In this document: piece by piece, positions 17,629 to 27,272 of the stretch | How positions within the stretch are numbered: position 1 is the stretch's first letter | Layout: each line of letters begins with the position of its first letter | Source of the DNA: Steroidobacteraceae bacterium | GTDB taxonomy: Bacteria > Pseudomonadota > Gammaproteobacteria > Steroidobacterales > Steroidobacteraceae | Length of the DNA: 64,000 bases | Direction of reading: 5' to 3' | Assembly: GCA_041395505.1 (NCBI GenBank) | Contig: JAWLAG010000001.1 | Coordinates: 434,001 to 498,000, forward strand | Translations under genes and position numbers: made by a program | The notes under the pieces: generated by a model | Databases searched by the model: none | What the model saw: only the letters and a program-made list of their open reading frames with translations | Told to the model about the DNA's origin: nothing

Positions 17629-18285
17629 CTATTCGCAGAGACTTTCGAGGTAGCTCTGGGCGGTCGCCGTCAGCTGCTTGCGCGCGAGCGCCCGGGCCTT
17701 GGGCGCATCGACGATGTACTCGAGGGGTCCCGAGACCAGGATCCGCCGCACATTGGGGTGACGGCGCGACACGGCCGCCATCTTGTTGAGCACGGTGAAG
17801 CCGCGATTGATCTTCTCGCGCGAGGCGCGTTTGTTCTCGATGGTGCGGGCGAGGTATTGACCGAAGCGGGTGTACAGGAAGTACTCGTCGTCGCCGACAT
17901 GGAACTTGGCGTCGGCGAAGAAATCGGGAAAGTTCTTTTCCAGGTATTCGTTGACTTTTTGCAGAGGAGGGGTGGTGGCGCGCCGTGGGCGCGTACTGGC
18001 CTTCTTCATCTGTCGGTACACCTCATCAGGGGTCGGATCAAAAACCAACAAACGTCGCCGCGTCGCGGCCAGGCCGTCCCGGGCGGCGCGCATGATGCGG
18101 TCAAAGGTTCCAGGATGCAATACCTGGCTAGCCAATTCCGGGTCCAATGCGCTGACCGGCAAAGCGGCGGGCCGTCGCGGTGCCCGTCCGCTACTGCTCG
18201 TTGACCCGTCGCGGCAGGCCTGTATCATCCAGTGAATTAACAACGAATTTGGCTCCGGCGACGCGCGAGCGGCAATGCCACCCAT
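17629..18285 (-). CDS. Conserved-looking hypothetical protein, function unknown
   Basis: 218 residues from the longest start; an ATG at 18228 (MIQACRDG) would give 199. Neither start has a good ribosome-binding site. The protein is soluble, rich in Lys/Arg and without a signal peptide or recognisable catalytic motif. Segments that look structured are NEYLEKNFPDFFADAKF, YFLYTRFGQYLARTIENK and RRILVSGPLEYI. Coding character (GC-rich third positions over the whole frame) supports a real gene. It diverges from gltB and lies 208 bp upstream of the subtilase gene on the same strand. I do not recognise the family. Confidence 0.6.
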   Translation of the reverse strand: MGGIAARASPEPNSLLIHWMIQACRDGSTSSSGRAPRRPAALPVSALDPELASQVLHPGTFDRIMRAARDGLAATRRRLLVFDPTPDEVYRQMKKASTRPRRATTPPLQKVNEYLEKNFPDFFADAKFHVGDDEYFLYTRFGQYLARTIENKRASREKINRGFTVLNKMAAVSRRHPNVRRILVSGPLEYIVDAPKARALARKQLTATAQSYLESLCE

Positions 18286-18437
18286 GGCGGCCGCACAGGC
18301 TGCGACGCGACCACCTTGTTCGCCAGAGCGAGCACGCCAAATCTTTTTTGACAGTCGTGATCTGCTTGACTCCGATGGGCAGCAGCCAGCGGAGCCCGCA
18401 CGGTTGCGATTTGGGTTCGGGGGCGCATCAGTAGCGA

Positions 18438-21400
18438 GTGAGCGATATGCAGGGCAAACACGGCAGGCCAGCCGCGCAAGGGCTGTACGATCCGGGCTTC
18501 GAGCGAGATGCCTGTGGCGTCGGATTCGTGGTCGACATCAAAGGCCGGCGCTCGAACGCCATCATTCGCCAGGCTCTGACCGTGTTGCGCAACCTGGACC
18601 ATCGCGGTGCCTGTGGCGCCGAGACCAACACCGGCGATGGCGCCGGCATCCTGCTGCAGATGCCCCACCAGTTCATGGCCGAAGCGGCGCGGTCCGCCCG
18701 CATCAAGCTGCCTCCGCCAGGCCAGTACGCGAGCGGCATCATATTCATGCCGCGAAACGCCACCCAACGGCGGCGCATCGAGGAGACCTTCTCCGGCGTG
18801 GTGCAAAGCGAGGGGCTCAGTTGGCTGGGTGCGCGCACCGTGCCGACGGACAACTCCATGCTCGGAGAAACAGCGCGCGCCTCCGAGCCGTTCATGCGCC
18901 AGGTCTTCATAGGCCGCGGTGCGGATGTCGCTGACGAGGCGGAATTCGAGCGCAAGCTCTACGTGGTGCGCAAGCGCGCGTACAGCGAAATCCGGGTCTC
19001 GACCATGGGTGGTTCGGATGACTGGTACGTTGTCAGCCTGTCATCGAAGACATTCGTGTACAAGGGCATGCTGCTCACGCAGCAGCTCGAACAGTATTTC
19101 AAGGACCTCTCGGATCCGCGCCTCGAGTCGGCGCTCGCGATGGTGCACTCGAGGTTCAGCACCAATACCTTTCCGAGTTGGGATCGCGCCCATCCCTATC
19201 GCTGCATCGCTCACAACGGCGAGATCAACACGCTTCGCGGCAACGTCAACTGGATGAAGGCGCGCGAGGCGCAGTTTCGCAGCGAGTTGTTTGGCGACGA
19301 CATCGACAAGATCGCACCCATCGTCAATCCCTATGGAAGCGACTCATCGATGTTCGACAACGTCCTTGAGCTGATGGTGCTCGCGGGGCGATCCATGGCG
19401 CATGCCATGATGATGATGATCCCGGAGCCCTGGTCGAAGAACGACTCCATCGACGAAGCCCGCCGCGCCTTCTACCAGTATCACTCGAGCCTCATGGAGC
19501 CCTGGGACGGGCCGGCATCGATCGCGTTCACCGACGGTTATGTGATCGGTGCAGTTCTCGATCGCAACGGGCTGCGCCCCTCGCGCTACTACGTGACCAA
19601 CGACGACCTCGTCGTCATGGCCTCCGAGGCCGGTGTGCTCGAATTGCCGCCGGAGACCATTCTGCGCAAGGGGCGCCTGCAGCCGGGGCGCATGTTTCTG
19701 GTCGACACCGTACAGGGGCGCATCGTCGAGGACGAGGAAATCAAACGCTCGATTGTCGGGGAGCGGCCCTATGGTGACTGGCTGCGGGCCAATCTCGTGC
19801 ACCTGCGCGACCTTCCGGCGGCGCCGCCCGCGGCGGCCATCGATCCGGACACCCTGCTGCAGCGGCAGATTGCATTCGGTTATAGCTTCGAAGACCAGCG
19901 CATCCTGATGGCGCCAATGGCGCGGGACGGCGTCGAGGCGGTCGGCTCCATGGGCAATGACACACCGCTCGCGGTGCTTTCCGACAAGCCGCGCCTCCTT
20001 TATGACTACTTCAAGCAGCTCTTCGCGCAGGTGACCAATCCGCCCATCGACTCGATTCGCGAGGAAATCATCACCTCGACCGACGTATGGCTGGGGTCGG
20101 AGGGCAACCTGCTCGAACCGAAGGCGACGGACTGCCGTCGCGTCGAACTCGCAGGCCCAGTACTCACCAACGATGAGCTGCAGAAGATCCGCCGTTTGAG
20201 CCTGCCCGGTTTGAAAGTGGGCGCGGTGAGCGCATTGTTCGTGGCGAGCCGCGGCGAAGACGGGCTCGCCAAAGGCATCGAGCAGATGTGCGAGTCGGCG
20301 CGCAAACTCATCGAGCGCGAAGATGTCAACATCCTCATCATCACCGATCGCGGCATCAATCGCGAACAGGCCGCGATGCCGACGCTGCTGGCCGTGTCAG
20401 CGCTGCACCATTTCCTGATTCGTGAAGGTCTGCGCATGCGTGTCAGCCTGGTGGTCGAAACCGGCGAAGCGCGCGAAGTGCATCACTTTGCGCTGCTCAT
20501 CGGCTACGGTGCGGCGGCGGTGAACCCCTATCTCGCTTTCGAGACCATCGAGGGCATGATTCGCGATGAGCTGCTGCCGACGATCGAGCATCGCCTGGCG
20601 TGCATGAATTTCGTCAAGGCGGCGACCAAGGGCGTCGTCAAGGTCATGTCGAAGATGGGCATCTCGGCAGTGCAGAGCTATCACGGCGCGCAGGTGTTCG
20701 AAGCGATCGGGCTTCGCCGCGATGTCATCGACGAATACTTCACCTGGACGCCGTCACGTATCGGCGGCATCGGGCTGGATGTCATCGCCGAGGAAACCCT
20801 GGCGCGCCACCGCCAGGCTTTCGCGCAGCGCGGCAACGGCCACACGCTCGCAAGTGGCGGCTTGTACCAGTGGCGCCGCGATGGCGAATTCCACCTGTTC
20901 AATCCCGAGAGCATTCATCGCCTGCAAAAAGCGGTGCGCACGGGTAGCTACGGCACTTACAAGTCGTATGCGACTTTGATTGATGATCGCGCGCGCAATC
21001 ATTCGACCTTGCGCGGGCTGCTCGACTTCAAGGCGGGCGATCCGGTGCCGCTCGAAGAGGTCGAACCCGTCGAGGCCATCATGCGCCGCTTCAAGACCGG
21101 CGCCATGTCCTACGGCTCGATCAGCAAGGAAGCGCACGAGACGCTGGCGATCGCCATGAACCGCATCGGCGGCAAGAGTAATACCGGCGAGGGTGGCGAG
21201 GATCCTGATCGCTACGCACCGCTGCCGAACGGCGATTCGAAAGCATCGGCCATCAAGCAGGTCGCCTCGGGTCGCTTCGGCGTGACCAGTCACTACCTGG
21301 TCAATGCCCGCGAAATCCAGATCAAGATGGCGCAGGGCGCCAAGCCGGGCGAAGGTGGCCAGCTGCCGGGCAGCAAGGTCTATCCCTGGATTGCCAAGAC

Positions 21401-23045
21401 CCGCCATACGACCGCCGGCGTCGGACTGATCTCGCCGCCGCCGCATCACGATATCTATTCGATTGAGGATCTCGCCGAACTCATCCACGACCTCAAGAAC
21501 GCCAATCGCGAAGCGCGCATCAGCGTCAAGCTGGTCTCGGAAGTCGGAGTGGGAACCATCGCGGCAGGGGTTGCCAAGGCGCATGCCGACGTAGTGCTGA
21601 TCAGCGGCTACGATGGCGGAACCGGCGCATCGCCGATGACCTCGCTCGCGCACGCGGGCCTGCCCTGGGAACTCGGACTCGCCGAGACGCACCAGACGCT
21701 GGTGATGAACAACCTGCGTTCGCGCATCGTCGTCGAGACCGATGGCCAGCTGAAGACCGGGCGCGACGTAGTCATCGCAGCGCTGCTCGGTGCCGAGGAA
21801 TTCGGTTTTTCGACGGCGCCGCTGGTTGCGACCGGTTGCATCCTGATGCGCGTCTGCCACCTCAATACCTGCCCGGTCGGCGTCGCCACCCAGGATCCAC
21901 GGCTGCGCGAGCGTTTTGCCGGCAAGCCCGAGCATGTCGTGAACTTCATGCGATTCGTTGCCGCACACATGCGCGAGCTGATGGCTGAACTGGGTTTCCG
22001 GACAGTGGATGAAATGGTCGGTCGCGTCGATCGCCTCGAGCCCGCGGCCGCCATCCTGCACTGGAAGGCGCGCGGGATCGATTTCAGCAATATCCTCTAT
22101 GCGCCCGACGCGGGACCCGAAGTCGGCCGTTACTGCCAGATGCCGCAAGACCATGGTCTCGCGCAGTCGCTCGACGTGACGAGACTCCTCGACATCTGCC
22201 GTCCGGCTATCGAGCAGGGCGCCAAGGTGCGCGCCGATGTGCCAATCCGCAATATCCATCGCGTTGTGGGCACCATCACCGGCTCCGAAGTAACGCGCAA
22301 ATGGGGCCCCGATGGGTTGCCGGATGGCACTATCCATCTGAATTTCACGGGTTCCGCGGGACAGAGCTTCGGCGCCTTCGTGCCGCGCGGAATGTCACTC
22401 ACGCTCGCGGGCGATGCCAACGACTATGTCGGCAAGGGGTTGTGCGGCGGGCGCATCGTCGTATGTCCGCCGGCCGGCGCAGGCTACGACGCAGCGCACA
22501 ACATGATCGTGGGCAATGTCGCGCTCTACGGCGCGACCAGCGGCGAGCTGTTCGTGCATGGCATGGCAGGCGAGCGCTTCGCCGTGCGCAACAGCGGCGT
22601 GGATACGGTTGTCGAGGCCGTCGGCGATCATTGCTGCGAGTACATGACCGGTGGACGCGTCGTGGTGCTCGGCGCGACGGGGCGCAACTTCGGCGCGGGC
22701 ATGTCCGGCGGCGTTGCCTATGTGCTCGATGAGGTTGGCGATTTTCGCCGTCGCGTCAATTTGCAGATGGTCGATATCGAACGCATCGAAGACGACGAGG
22801 AGTCGCGGTCCCTGCGCGAGCTCATCGCGCGCTACGCCGAGCTCACCGGCAGCGCGGCGGCCGAGCGATTGCTCGGTGACTGGGCTAACCTGCTTCCCTG
22901 CTTCGTGCGCGTGATACCGAAGGATTACAAGCGCGTACTCGCCTGCCTCAGGCGTGCACATGAGCAGGGATTGTCGGGCGATGAGGCGATCATGGCGGCA
23001 TTCGACGAGAACTCCCGCGACCTCTCGCGCGTCGGCGGTAATTGA
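18438..23045 (+). CDS. gltB: Glutamate synthase (NADPH) large subunit
   Basis: 1535 residues. Transfers the amide of glutamine to 2-oxoglutarate, making two glutamates, together with GltD. The N-terminal Ntn amidotransferase nucleophile is Cys26 (DACGVGF), exposed by removal of a short propeptide. Downstream are the glutamate synthase central domain, the FMN/3Fe-4S synthase domain (EGGQLPGSKVYPWIA, GYDGGTGASPMTS, and HLNTCPVGVATQDP for the cluster) and the C-terminal GXGXG beta-helix (GRNFGAGMSGGVAYV). A GTG at 18438 and an ATG at 18447 are both possible starts. A TTGACA hexamer lies at 18348-18353, but I see no good -10 partner. gltD follows after 13 bp. Confidence 0.97.
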   Translation: MSDMQGKHGRPAAQGLYDPGFERDACGVGFVVDIKGRRSNAIIRQALTVLRNLDHRGACGAETNTGDGAGILLQMPHQFMAEAARSARIKLPPPGQYASGIIFMPRNATQRRRIEETFSGVVQSEGLSWLGARTVPTDNSMLGETARASEPFMRQVFIGRGADVADEAEFERKLYVVRKRAYSEIRVSTMGGSDDWYVVSLSSKTFVYKGMLLTQQLEQYFKDLSDPRLESALAMVHSRFSTNTFPSWDRAHPYRCIAHNGEINTLRGNVNWMKAREAQFRSELFGDDIDKIAPIVNPYGSDSSMFDNVLELMVLAGRSMAHAMMMMIPEPWSKNDSIDEARRAFYQYHSSLMEPWDGPASIAFTDGYVIGAVLDRNGLRPSRYYVTNDDLVVMASEAGVLELPPETILRKGRLQPGRMFLVDTVQGRIVEDEEIKRSIVGERPYGDWLRANLVHLRDLPAAPPAAAIDPDTLLQRQIAFGYSFEDQRILMAPMARDGVEAVGSMGNDTPLAVLSDKPRLLYDYFKQLFAQVTNPPIDSIREEIITSTDVWLGSEGNLLEPKATDCRRVELAGPVLTNDELQKIRRLSLPGLKVGAVSALFVASRGEDGLAKGIEQMCESARKLIEREDVNILIITDRGINREQAAMPTLLAVSALHHFLIREGLRMRVSLVVETGEAREVHHFALLIGYGAAAVNPYLAFETIEGMIRDELLPTIEHRLACMNFVKAATKGVVKVMSKMGISAVQSYHGAQVFEAIGLRRDVIDEYFTWTPSRIGGIGLDVIAEETLARHRQAFAQRGNGHTLASGGLYQWRRDGEFHLFNPESIHRLQKAVRTGSYGTYKSYATLIDDRARNHSTLRGLLDFKAGDPVPLEEVEPVEAIMRRFKTGAMSYGSISKEAHETLAIAMNRIGGKSNTGEGGEDPDRYAPLPNGDSKASAIKQVASGRFGVTSHYLVNAREIQIKMAQGAKPGEGGQLPGSKVYPWIAKTRHTTAGVGLISPPPHHDIYSIEDLAELIHDLKNANREARISVKLVSEVGVGTIAAGVAKAHADVVLISGYDGGTGASPMTSLAHAGLPWELGLAETHQTLVMNNLRSRIVVETDGQLKTGRDVVIAALLGAEEFGFSTAPLVATGCILMRVCHLNTCPVGVATQDPRLRERFAGKPEHVVNFMRFVAAHMRELMAELGFRTVDEMVGRVDRLEPAAAILHWKARGIDFSNILYAPDAGPEVGRYCQMPQDHGLAQSLDVTRLLDICRPAIEQGAKVRADVPIRNIHRVVGTITGSEVTRKWGPDGLPDGTIHLNFTGSAGQSFGAFVPRGMSLTLAGDANDYVGKGLCGGRIVVCPPAGAGYDAAHNMIVGNVALYGATSGELFVHGMAGERFAVRNSGVDTVVEAVGDHCCEYMTGGRVVVLGATGRNFGAGMSGGVAYVLDEVGDFRRRVNLQMVDIERIEDDEESRSLRELIARYAELTGSAAAERLLGDWANLLPCFVRVIPKDYKRVLACLRRAHEQGLSGDEAIMAAFDENSRDLSRVGGN

Positions 23046-23058
23046 GAGCGCCGCAAGC

Positions 23059-24543
23059 ATGGGTAAACCAACCGGATTCATCGAATATCTGCGCGAATTG
23101 CCGCTCGATCGCAGCCCAGCCGAGCGGGTGCGCGACTGGCGCGAGTTCCATCACCACATGGACGAGCGCGGCCTCAAGCAGCAGGCGGCACGCTGCATGG
23201 ACTGCGGCGTTCCCTTTTGCCACACGGGCAAGTTGATCAGTGGTGCCGCTTCCGGTTGCCCCGTCAATAACCTGATACCGGAGTGGAACGATCTCGTCTA
23301 CCGCGGCCTCTGGCGTGAAGCGCTCGAGCGGCTGCACGCGACCAATAATTTTCCGGAGTTCACCGGCAGGGTGTGTCCCGCGCCTTGCGAAGGATCCTGC
23401 GTGCTTGGAATCAGCGCGCCACCGGTGACCATCAAGAACCTGGAAAATGCCATCATCGACAAAGGCTTCGAAGAAGGCTGGGTACTCCCCGAACCTCCGG
23501 AGAGGCGCACCGGCAAGCGGGTTGCCGTCGTCGGTTCGGGTCCTGCGGGTCTTGCCGCCGCCGCGCAGTTGAACAGAGCTGGCCACGAGGTCAGCGTGCT
23601 CGAGCGCGCCGATCGGCCGGGCGGGCTGCTGATGTACGGCATCCCGAACATGAAGCTCGACAAGCACGATGTGGTCCTGCGTCGCATCAAGTTGCTCGAG
23701 GACGAAGGCATCAAATTCATCTGCAATGCCGACGTCGGCGAGAATGTCGAGGCGCGGCTCTTGTTGCGTGATTTCGATGCGACCGTCATCTGCACGGGCG
23801 CAACCGCAGCGCGTGATCTGCCGGTGCCGGGCCGTGAACTCCCGGGCGTGCACCTCGCGATGACCTACCTCACCGACAGCACGCGCGCGCTGCTTGCAGG
23901 TGGTCCGGCGGGCGTGACCATCAGCGCCAAGGACAAGGACGTCATCGTCATCGGCGGCGGCGACACGGGTACGGACTGCGTCGGCACCGCGATGCGCCAG
24001 GGTTGTCGTAGCGTGACCCAGTTCGAAATCATGCCGAGGCCACCGGATGAGCGTGCCGAGGACAATCCCTGGCCCGAGTGGCCGCGCGTCTACCGCCTCG
24101 ACTACGGACAGGAGGAAGCGGCGGCCCGCTTCGGCGCGGATCCGCGTCGTTACCTCACTACGGTGCAGAAATTCATCGGCAACAAGGCCGGCGAGGTGAG
24201 CGAGCTCGCTACGGTTGCGGTCGAGTGGCGCAAAGCGGCGGACGGTCGACTACAGCCGGCCGCCGTCGCGGGCAGCGAGCGGCGCCAACCGGCCCAGCTC
24301 GTGCTCCTCGCGATGGGCTTCACCGGACCCGAATCCGGTCTGCCCTCAGACCTCGGTCTCGAAACCGATGAGCGCAGCAATCTGCGCGCCGACTACGGCG
24401 TGTATGCAACCAACGTCAAGGGCGTGTTTGCCGCCGGCGACTGCCGCCGCGGACAAAGCCTCGTCGTATGGGCCATACACGAAGGCCGGCAGGCAGCGCG
24501 CGAGTGCGATCGTTACCTGATGGGATCGACGACGCTGCCCTGA
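23059..24543 (+). CDS. gltD: Glutamate synthase (NADPH) small subunit
   Basis: 494 residues from ATG 23059 (MGKPTGFIEYLR), the canonical GltD start; the open frame extends 35 codons into gltB. GltD oxidises NADPH through FAD and two 4Fe-4S clusters and passes electrons to GltB. The N-terminal cluster-binding cysteines are visible in CMDCGVPFCHTG and CPAPCEGSC. FAD- and NADPH-binding motifs follow at VVGSGPAGLAAA and IVIGGGDTGTDCVG, with a C-terminal GVFAAGDCRRGQSLVVWAI. It forms an operon with gltB. No T-run terminator is seen before the convergent DUF3108-like gene. Confidence 0.97.
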   Translation: MGKPTGFIEYLRELPLDRSPAERVRDWREFHHHMDERGLKQQAARCMDCGVPFCHTGKLISGAASGCPVNNLIPEWNDLVYRGLWREALERLHATNNFPEFTGRVCPAPCEGSCVLGISAPPVTIKNLENAIIDKGFEEGWVLPEPPERRTGKRVAVVGSGPAGLAAAAQLNRAGHEVSVLERADRPGGLLMYGIPNMKLDKHDVVLRRIKLLEDEGIKFICNADVGENVEARLLLRDFDATVICTGATAARDLPVPGRELPGVHLAMTYLTDSTRALLAGGPAGVTISAKDKDVIVIGGGDTGTDCVGTAMRQGCRSVTQFEIMPRPPDERAEDNPWPEWPRVYRLDYGQEEAAARFGADPRRYLTTVQKFIGNKAGEVSELATVAVEWRKAADGRLQPAAVAGSERRQPAQLVLLAMGFTGPESGLPSDLGLETDERSNLRADYGVYATNVKGVFAAGDCRRGQSLVVWAIHEGRQAARECDRYLMGSTTLP

Positions 24544-24613
24544 CGCGCACGGTCCTGGAAAGCCCTTGGCACGGCTGCAGCGAGCGCACGCCAGGCGCGC
24601 GTATCCGTCTGCG

Positions 24614-25438
24614 CTACCGCGATTCGAATCGCGTGAGTTCGTATTTGAGCCCACGCGCTGCAATGATCGATCGCACGACCAGCCGATCCGGCTCGTCGAT
24701 GACCCAGAGGTCGTTGACCGATGCCAGCCGATAATGCGTCGTCTTGAAGCGCCCAGCCGCTACGGCGATGGTTTCATCGCCGATACGTTCGATGGGCAGA
24801 CTGTTGAGTGAGCCCTTCACCGGCAACGTGAGATCGCCGCTCGCTTCCATGGTGAGAATGCTGAGCGTGCCAGATGACTCGTCGGACGACAGATACCAGC
24901 CATGCCAGCCGTCGGCCGCGACCGGATGCGTGCCGATGGAAAATTGCTCAGGCACGTTCTGCTCAAGGTGCAGCACGCCCTGTGGTCCGCGGCTGTCGGT
25001 CGTGAGGCGCTTGCCGTCCGCGCGCATGAGCGCACTGCCCTTGAAGGCGCCTGCGTTCCAGTAGCTGACATAGGCCTCGAGCGGGCGAAAATTCTGTGCA
25101 ACGCGCAGGACAACCGTGAACTGCGCATCCCGTGCGCGAAGGTCGTGCCAGATCGACAGCGTGCGGCTGCCATCGGGATGCACGAGCAGGGTGAATTCCT
25201 CGCTGCCGCGTTGCTCGTGGCCATCCAGCGTCGTGTAGGCGTAGCGACCGCTCGCGCGCCGCAGGATGCTGCGATTGCCCGCCATGGCATCGGGGGCACT
25301 CATCGAAGCGCTGCCAGGCGCGTGTGCTGGATCTGCACCTGATACAGCGCCTGGCAGGGCGGGCAGGCGCGCACAGCCGCCCAGGACCGCCGTCACGGTT
25401 ACAAGAAAAACCAAATCAAAGAGGCGTTTGCAACACAT
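24614..25438 (-). CDS. DUF3108-like lipoprotein
   Basis: 274 residues from the ATG at 25436-25438. The longest frame runs to 25570 but would overlap the divergent glycosyltransferase, whereas this start gives a lipoprotein signal with lipobox VLGGC (about residues 18-22). The mature protein is beta-rich. It ends with the pattern DETIAVAAGRFKTTHY ... LWVIDEPDRLVVRS ... YELTRFES, which matches the DUF3108-type beta-barrel fold and closely parallels the C-terminal part of the protein at 31472-32215. Probably an outer-membrane or periplasmic lipoprotein; its function is unknown. It diverges from the GT4 gene with 30 bp between the starts. Confidence 0.75.
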   Translation of the reverse strand: MCCKRLFDLVFLVTVTAVLGGCARLPALPGAVSGADPAHAPGSASMSAPDAMAGNRSILRRASGRYAYTTLDGHEQRGSEEFTLLVHPDGSRTLSIWHDLRARDAQFTVVLRVAQNFRPLEAYVSYWNAGAFKGSALMRADGKRLTTDSRGPQGVLHLEQNVPEQFSIGTHPVAADGWHGWYLSSDESSGTLSILTMEASGDLTLPVKGSLNSLPIERIGDETIAVAAGRFKTTHYRLASVNDLWVIDEPDRLVVRSIIAARGLKYELTRFESR

Positions 25439-25468
25439 TTGTAATGTCTGTTCGCTAGATTGCCGCGC

Positions 25469-26662
25469 GTGCGAATACTGTTCATTTCGGATGTCTACGC
25501 ACCACGTGTCAACGGCGTGTCGACGTCCATCGCGACATTTCGCCATGACCTCGTGAACGATGGCCACCATTGTACGCTGGTGGTGCCGGACTACCCGGCG
25601 GCCGGCGAGGCCGGCGACTCATCGATATTGCGAGTACCTGGCCGCCTCGTGCCTGGCGATCCGGAAGATCGCCTGATGAAATGGCGCGCTTTGCGCGGCG
25701 TGTTGCGCGATCCGCTTTGCAACGACATCGATATCGTGCATATCCACACGCCATTCGCCGCTCACTACGCAGGTGTGCGTCACGCACGGCGCCTCGGCGT
25801 CCCGGTGGTCGCGACCTACCACACCTATTTCGAACACTACCTGCAGCACTACCTGCCCGCCATACCGATCGTCGCGGCGCGATCGCTCGCGCGCTGGTTC
25901 ACGCGGCGCCAATGTGCCGAGCTCGATGCACTGATCTCGCCGTCGAACAGCATGGCCGATGCCCTGCGTGCCTACGGCGTGACCACGCCCATCGAAGTCC
26001 TGCCGACCGGGTTGCCAACGCAGAGCTTCGATCGCGGCGCCGGGCTTCGATTTCGGCAGCGCCATGGCATCGCGCCCGGGCGACGCGTCATGCTCTATGT
26101 CGGTCGCACCGCGCACGAGAAGAATATCGAGTTTCTGGTCGACATCGCGGCGCAAGTGCGCCAAAGCGTTGCCGATGCGCTGTTGGTCATCGCGGGCGAA
26201 GGTCCCGCATTGCCGCAGCTCATGCGCCGCGTCGGCGAACTCGGCATGGACAATCATGTCCAGTTCATCGGCTATCTCGATCGGCGGCAGGAACTGCTCG
26301 ACTGCTATCACTCCGCGGATGTATTCGTGTTCGCCTCGCGCACCGAGACGCAGGGACTCGTGCTGCTGGAAGCCATGGCACAGGGGACACCGGTGGTATC
26401 GACCGCGGTCATGGGCACCAAGGACGTCCTCGCGGGCGCCGAAGGTGCTGTCGTGGTGCCCGAGGAGCGCACTGCATTCGCAAATGCCGTGGTGCAGCTC
26501 CTCAATGACGGTGGCACGCGAAGTCTCCTCGGCAATCGCGCGCGGCTCGATGCGCGGCGCTGGGCGTCGCGTGCCATGGCCCTGAGGCTCGGCGAGTTCT
26601 ACCAACGGGTTGCGGCGCGTTATGTGGAGCGGCCTGATGCGCTCGTCGCTGCGAAAGCGTGA
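25469..26662 (+). CDS. GT4 family glycosyltransferase
   Basis: 397 residues from the GTG at 25469, which gives the normal family N-terminus MRILFISDVYAPRVNGVST; a TTG at 25460 would add three residues. The two Rossmann halves of the GT-B fold are present. The N-terminal half reads NGVSTSIATFRHDLVNDGH. The C-terminal GT4 domain has YVGRTAHEKN for the donor phosphate and the E-x7-E motif in FASRTETQGLVLLEAMAQG. Such enzymes transfer hexoses or mannose to lipid or glycan acceptors at the cytoplasmic face. It resembles diacylglycerol or phosphatidylinositol glycosyltransferases, which fits the PAP2 phosphatase gene 64 bp downstream, but the acceptor is not determinable. Confidence 0.9.
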   Translation: MRILFISDVYAPRVNGVSTSIATFRHDLVNDGHHCTLVVPDYPAAGEAGDSSILRVPGRLVPGDPEDRLMKWRALRGVLRDPLCNDIDIVHIHTPFAAHYAGVRHARRLGVPVVATYHTYFEHYLQHYLPAIPIVAARSLARWFTRRQCAELDALISPSNSMADALRAYGVTTPIEVLPTGLPTQSFDRGAGLRFRQRHGIAPGRRVMLYVGRTAHEKNIEFLVDIAAQVRQSVADALLVIAGEGPALPQLMRRVGELGMDNHVQFIGYLDRRQELLDCYHSADVFVFASRTETQGLVLLEAMAQGTPVVSTAVMGTKDVLAGAEGAVVVPEERTAFANAVVQLLNDGGTRSLLGNRARLDARRWASRAMALRLGEFYQRVAARYVERPDALVAAKA

Positions 26663-26726
26663 CCCAATCGGGGTTTCATCGAAGTTTCGCTGGGATGTCA
26701 CCAGAGCGTCATCGGGTGGAACGATA

Positions 26727-27272
26727 GTGCCGCCCATGGAATCGACGGTGTTTGCGCGACTCGATCGTTTCGAATACCGGCTTTGCCGAAAAGCCAATGC
26801 GCTGGCGCATTTCGTTGCGATTCGTACCGTGTTCAGACTCGTGAGTCGCCTGGGCGATGGTGTTCTCTGGTATGCGACCATGCTGGCGCTGCCGCTGGTT
26901 TACGGACCAGCAGCGATTGCGACGTCGCTGCGCATGTTGGTCGCCGCCGCGCTGGGACTCGCGCTTTACAAATATCTCAAGAATCGCTGGGTGCGCGAGC
27001 GCCCCTACATCAACTCGCGTGACATCGAATGCTTCAAGGCACCGCTCGATCGCTACAGCTTTCCTTCGGGTCACACATTGCATGCGGTGAGCTTCACGAC
27101 GGTGCTCCTGCAGGGCTATCCGTCGCTGGCGGCATTCTTCCTGCCCATTGCGATCGCCATTGCGCTGTCCCGTCCCGTGCTGGGCCTGCATTATCCGAGC
27201 GACGTCCTGGCCGGCGCGGGCCTTGGGTTTGCGATCGCATTGCTGGTATTGCGCCTGCCGTTAGGGTTTTGA
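26727..27272 (+). CDS. PAP2 superfamily membrane phosphatase
   Basis: 181 residues from the GTG at 26727, which has GGTGGA six bases upstream; longer in-frame starts (26610, 26637) run into the GT4 gene and lack support. The three phosphatase motifs are complete: K-x6-RP in KNRWVRERPY, PSGH in YSFPSGHTLHAVS, and SR-x5-H-x3-D in SRPVLGLHYPSD. Hydrophobic segments suggest five to six helices. PAP2 enzymes dephosphorylate phosphatidate, phosphatidylglycerophosphate or undecaprenyl pyrophosphate. Its position after a GT4 gene suggests a lipid or polyprenyl substrate. The 3' end overlaps the convergent cupin gene by 12 bp. Confidence 0.88.
   Translation: MPPMESTVFARLDRFEYRLCRKANALAHFVAIRTVFRLVSRLGDGVLWYATMLALPLVYGPAAIATSLRMLVAAALGLALYKYLKNRWVRERPYINSRDIECFKAPLDRYSFPSGHTLHAVSFTTVLLQGYPSLAAFFLPIAIAIALSRPVLGLHYPSDVLAGAGLGFAIALLVLRLPLGF

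Noticed and set aside
18348..18376. Sigma-70 promoter for gltB starting at TTGACA
   Set aside because: No acceptable -10 hexamer lies 16-18 bp downstream, so it is mentioned only in the gltB entry.
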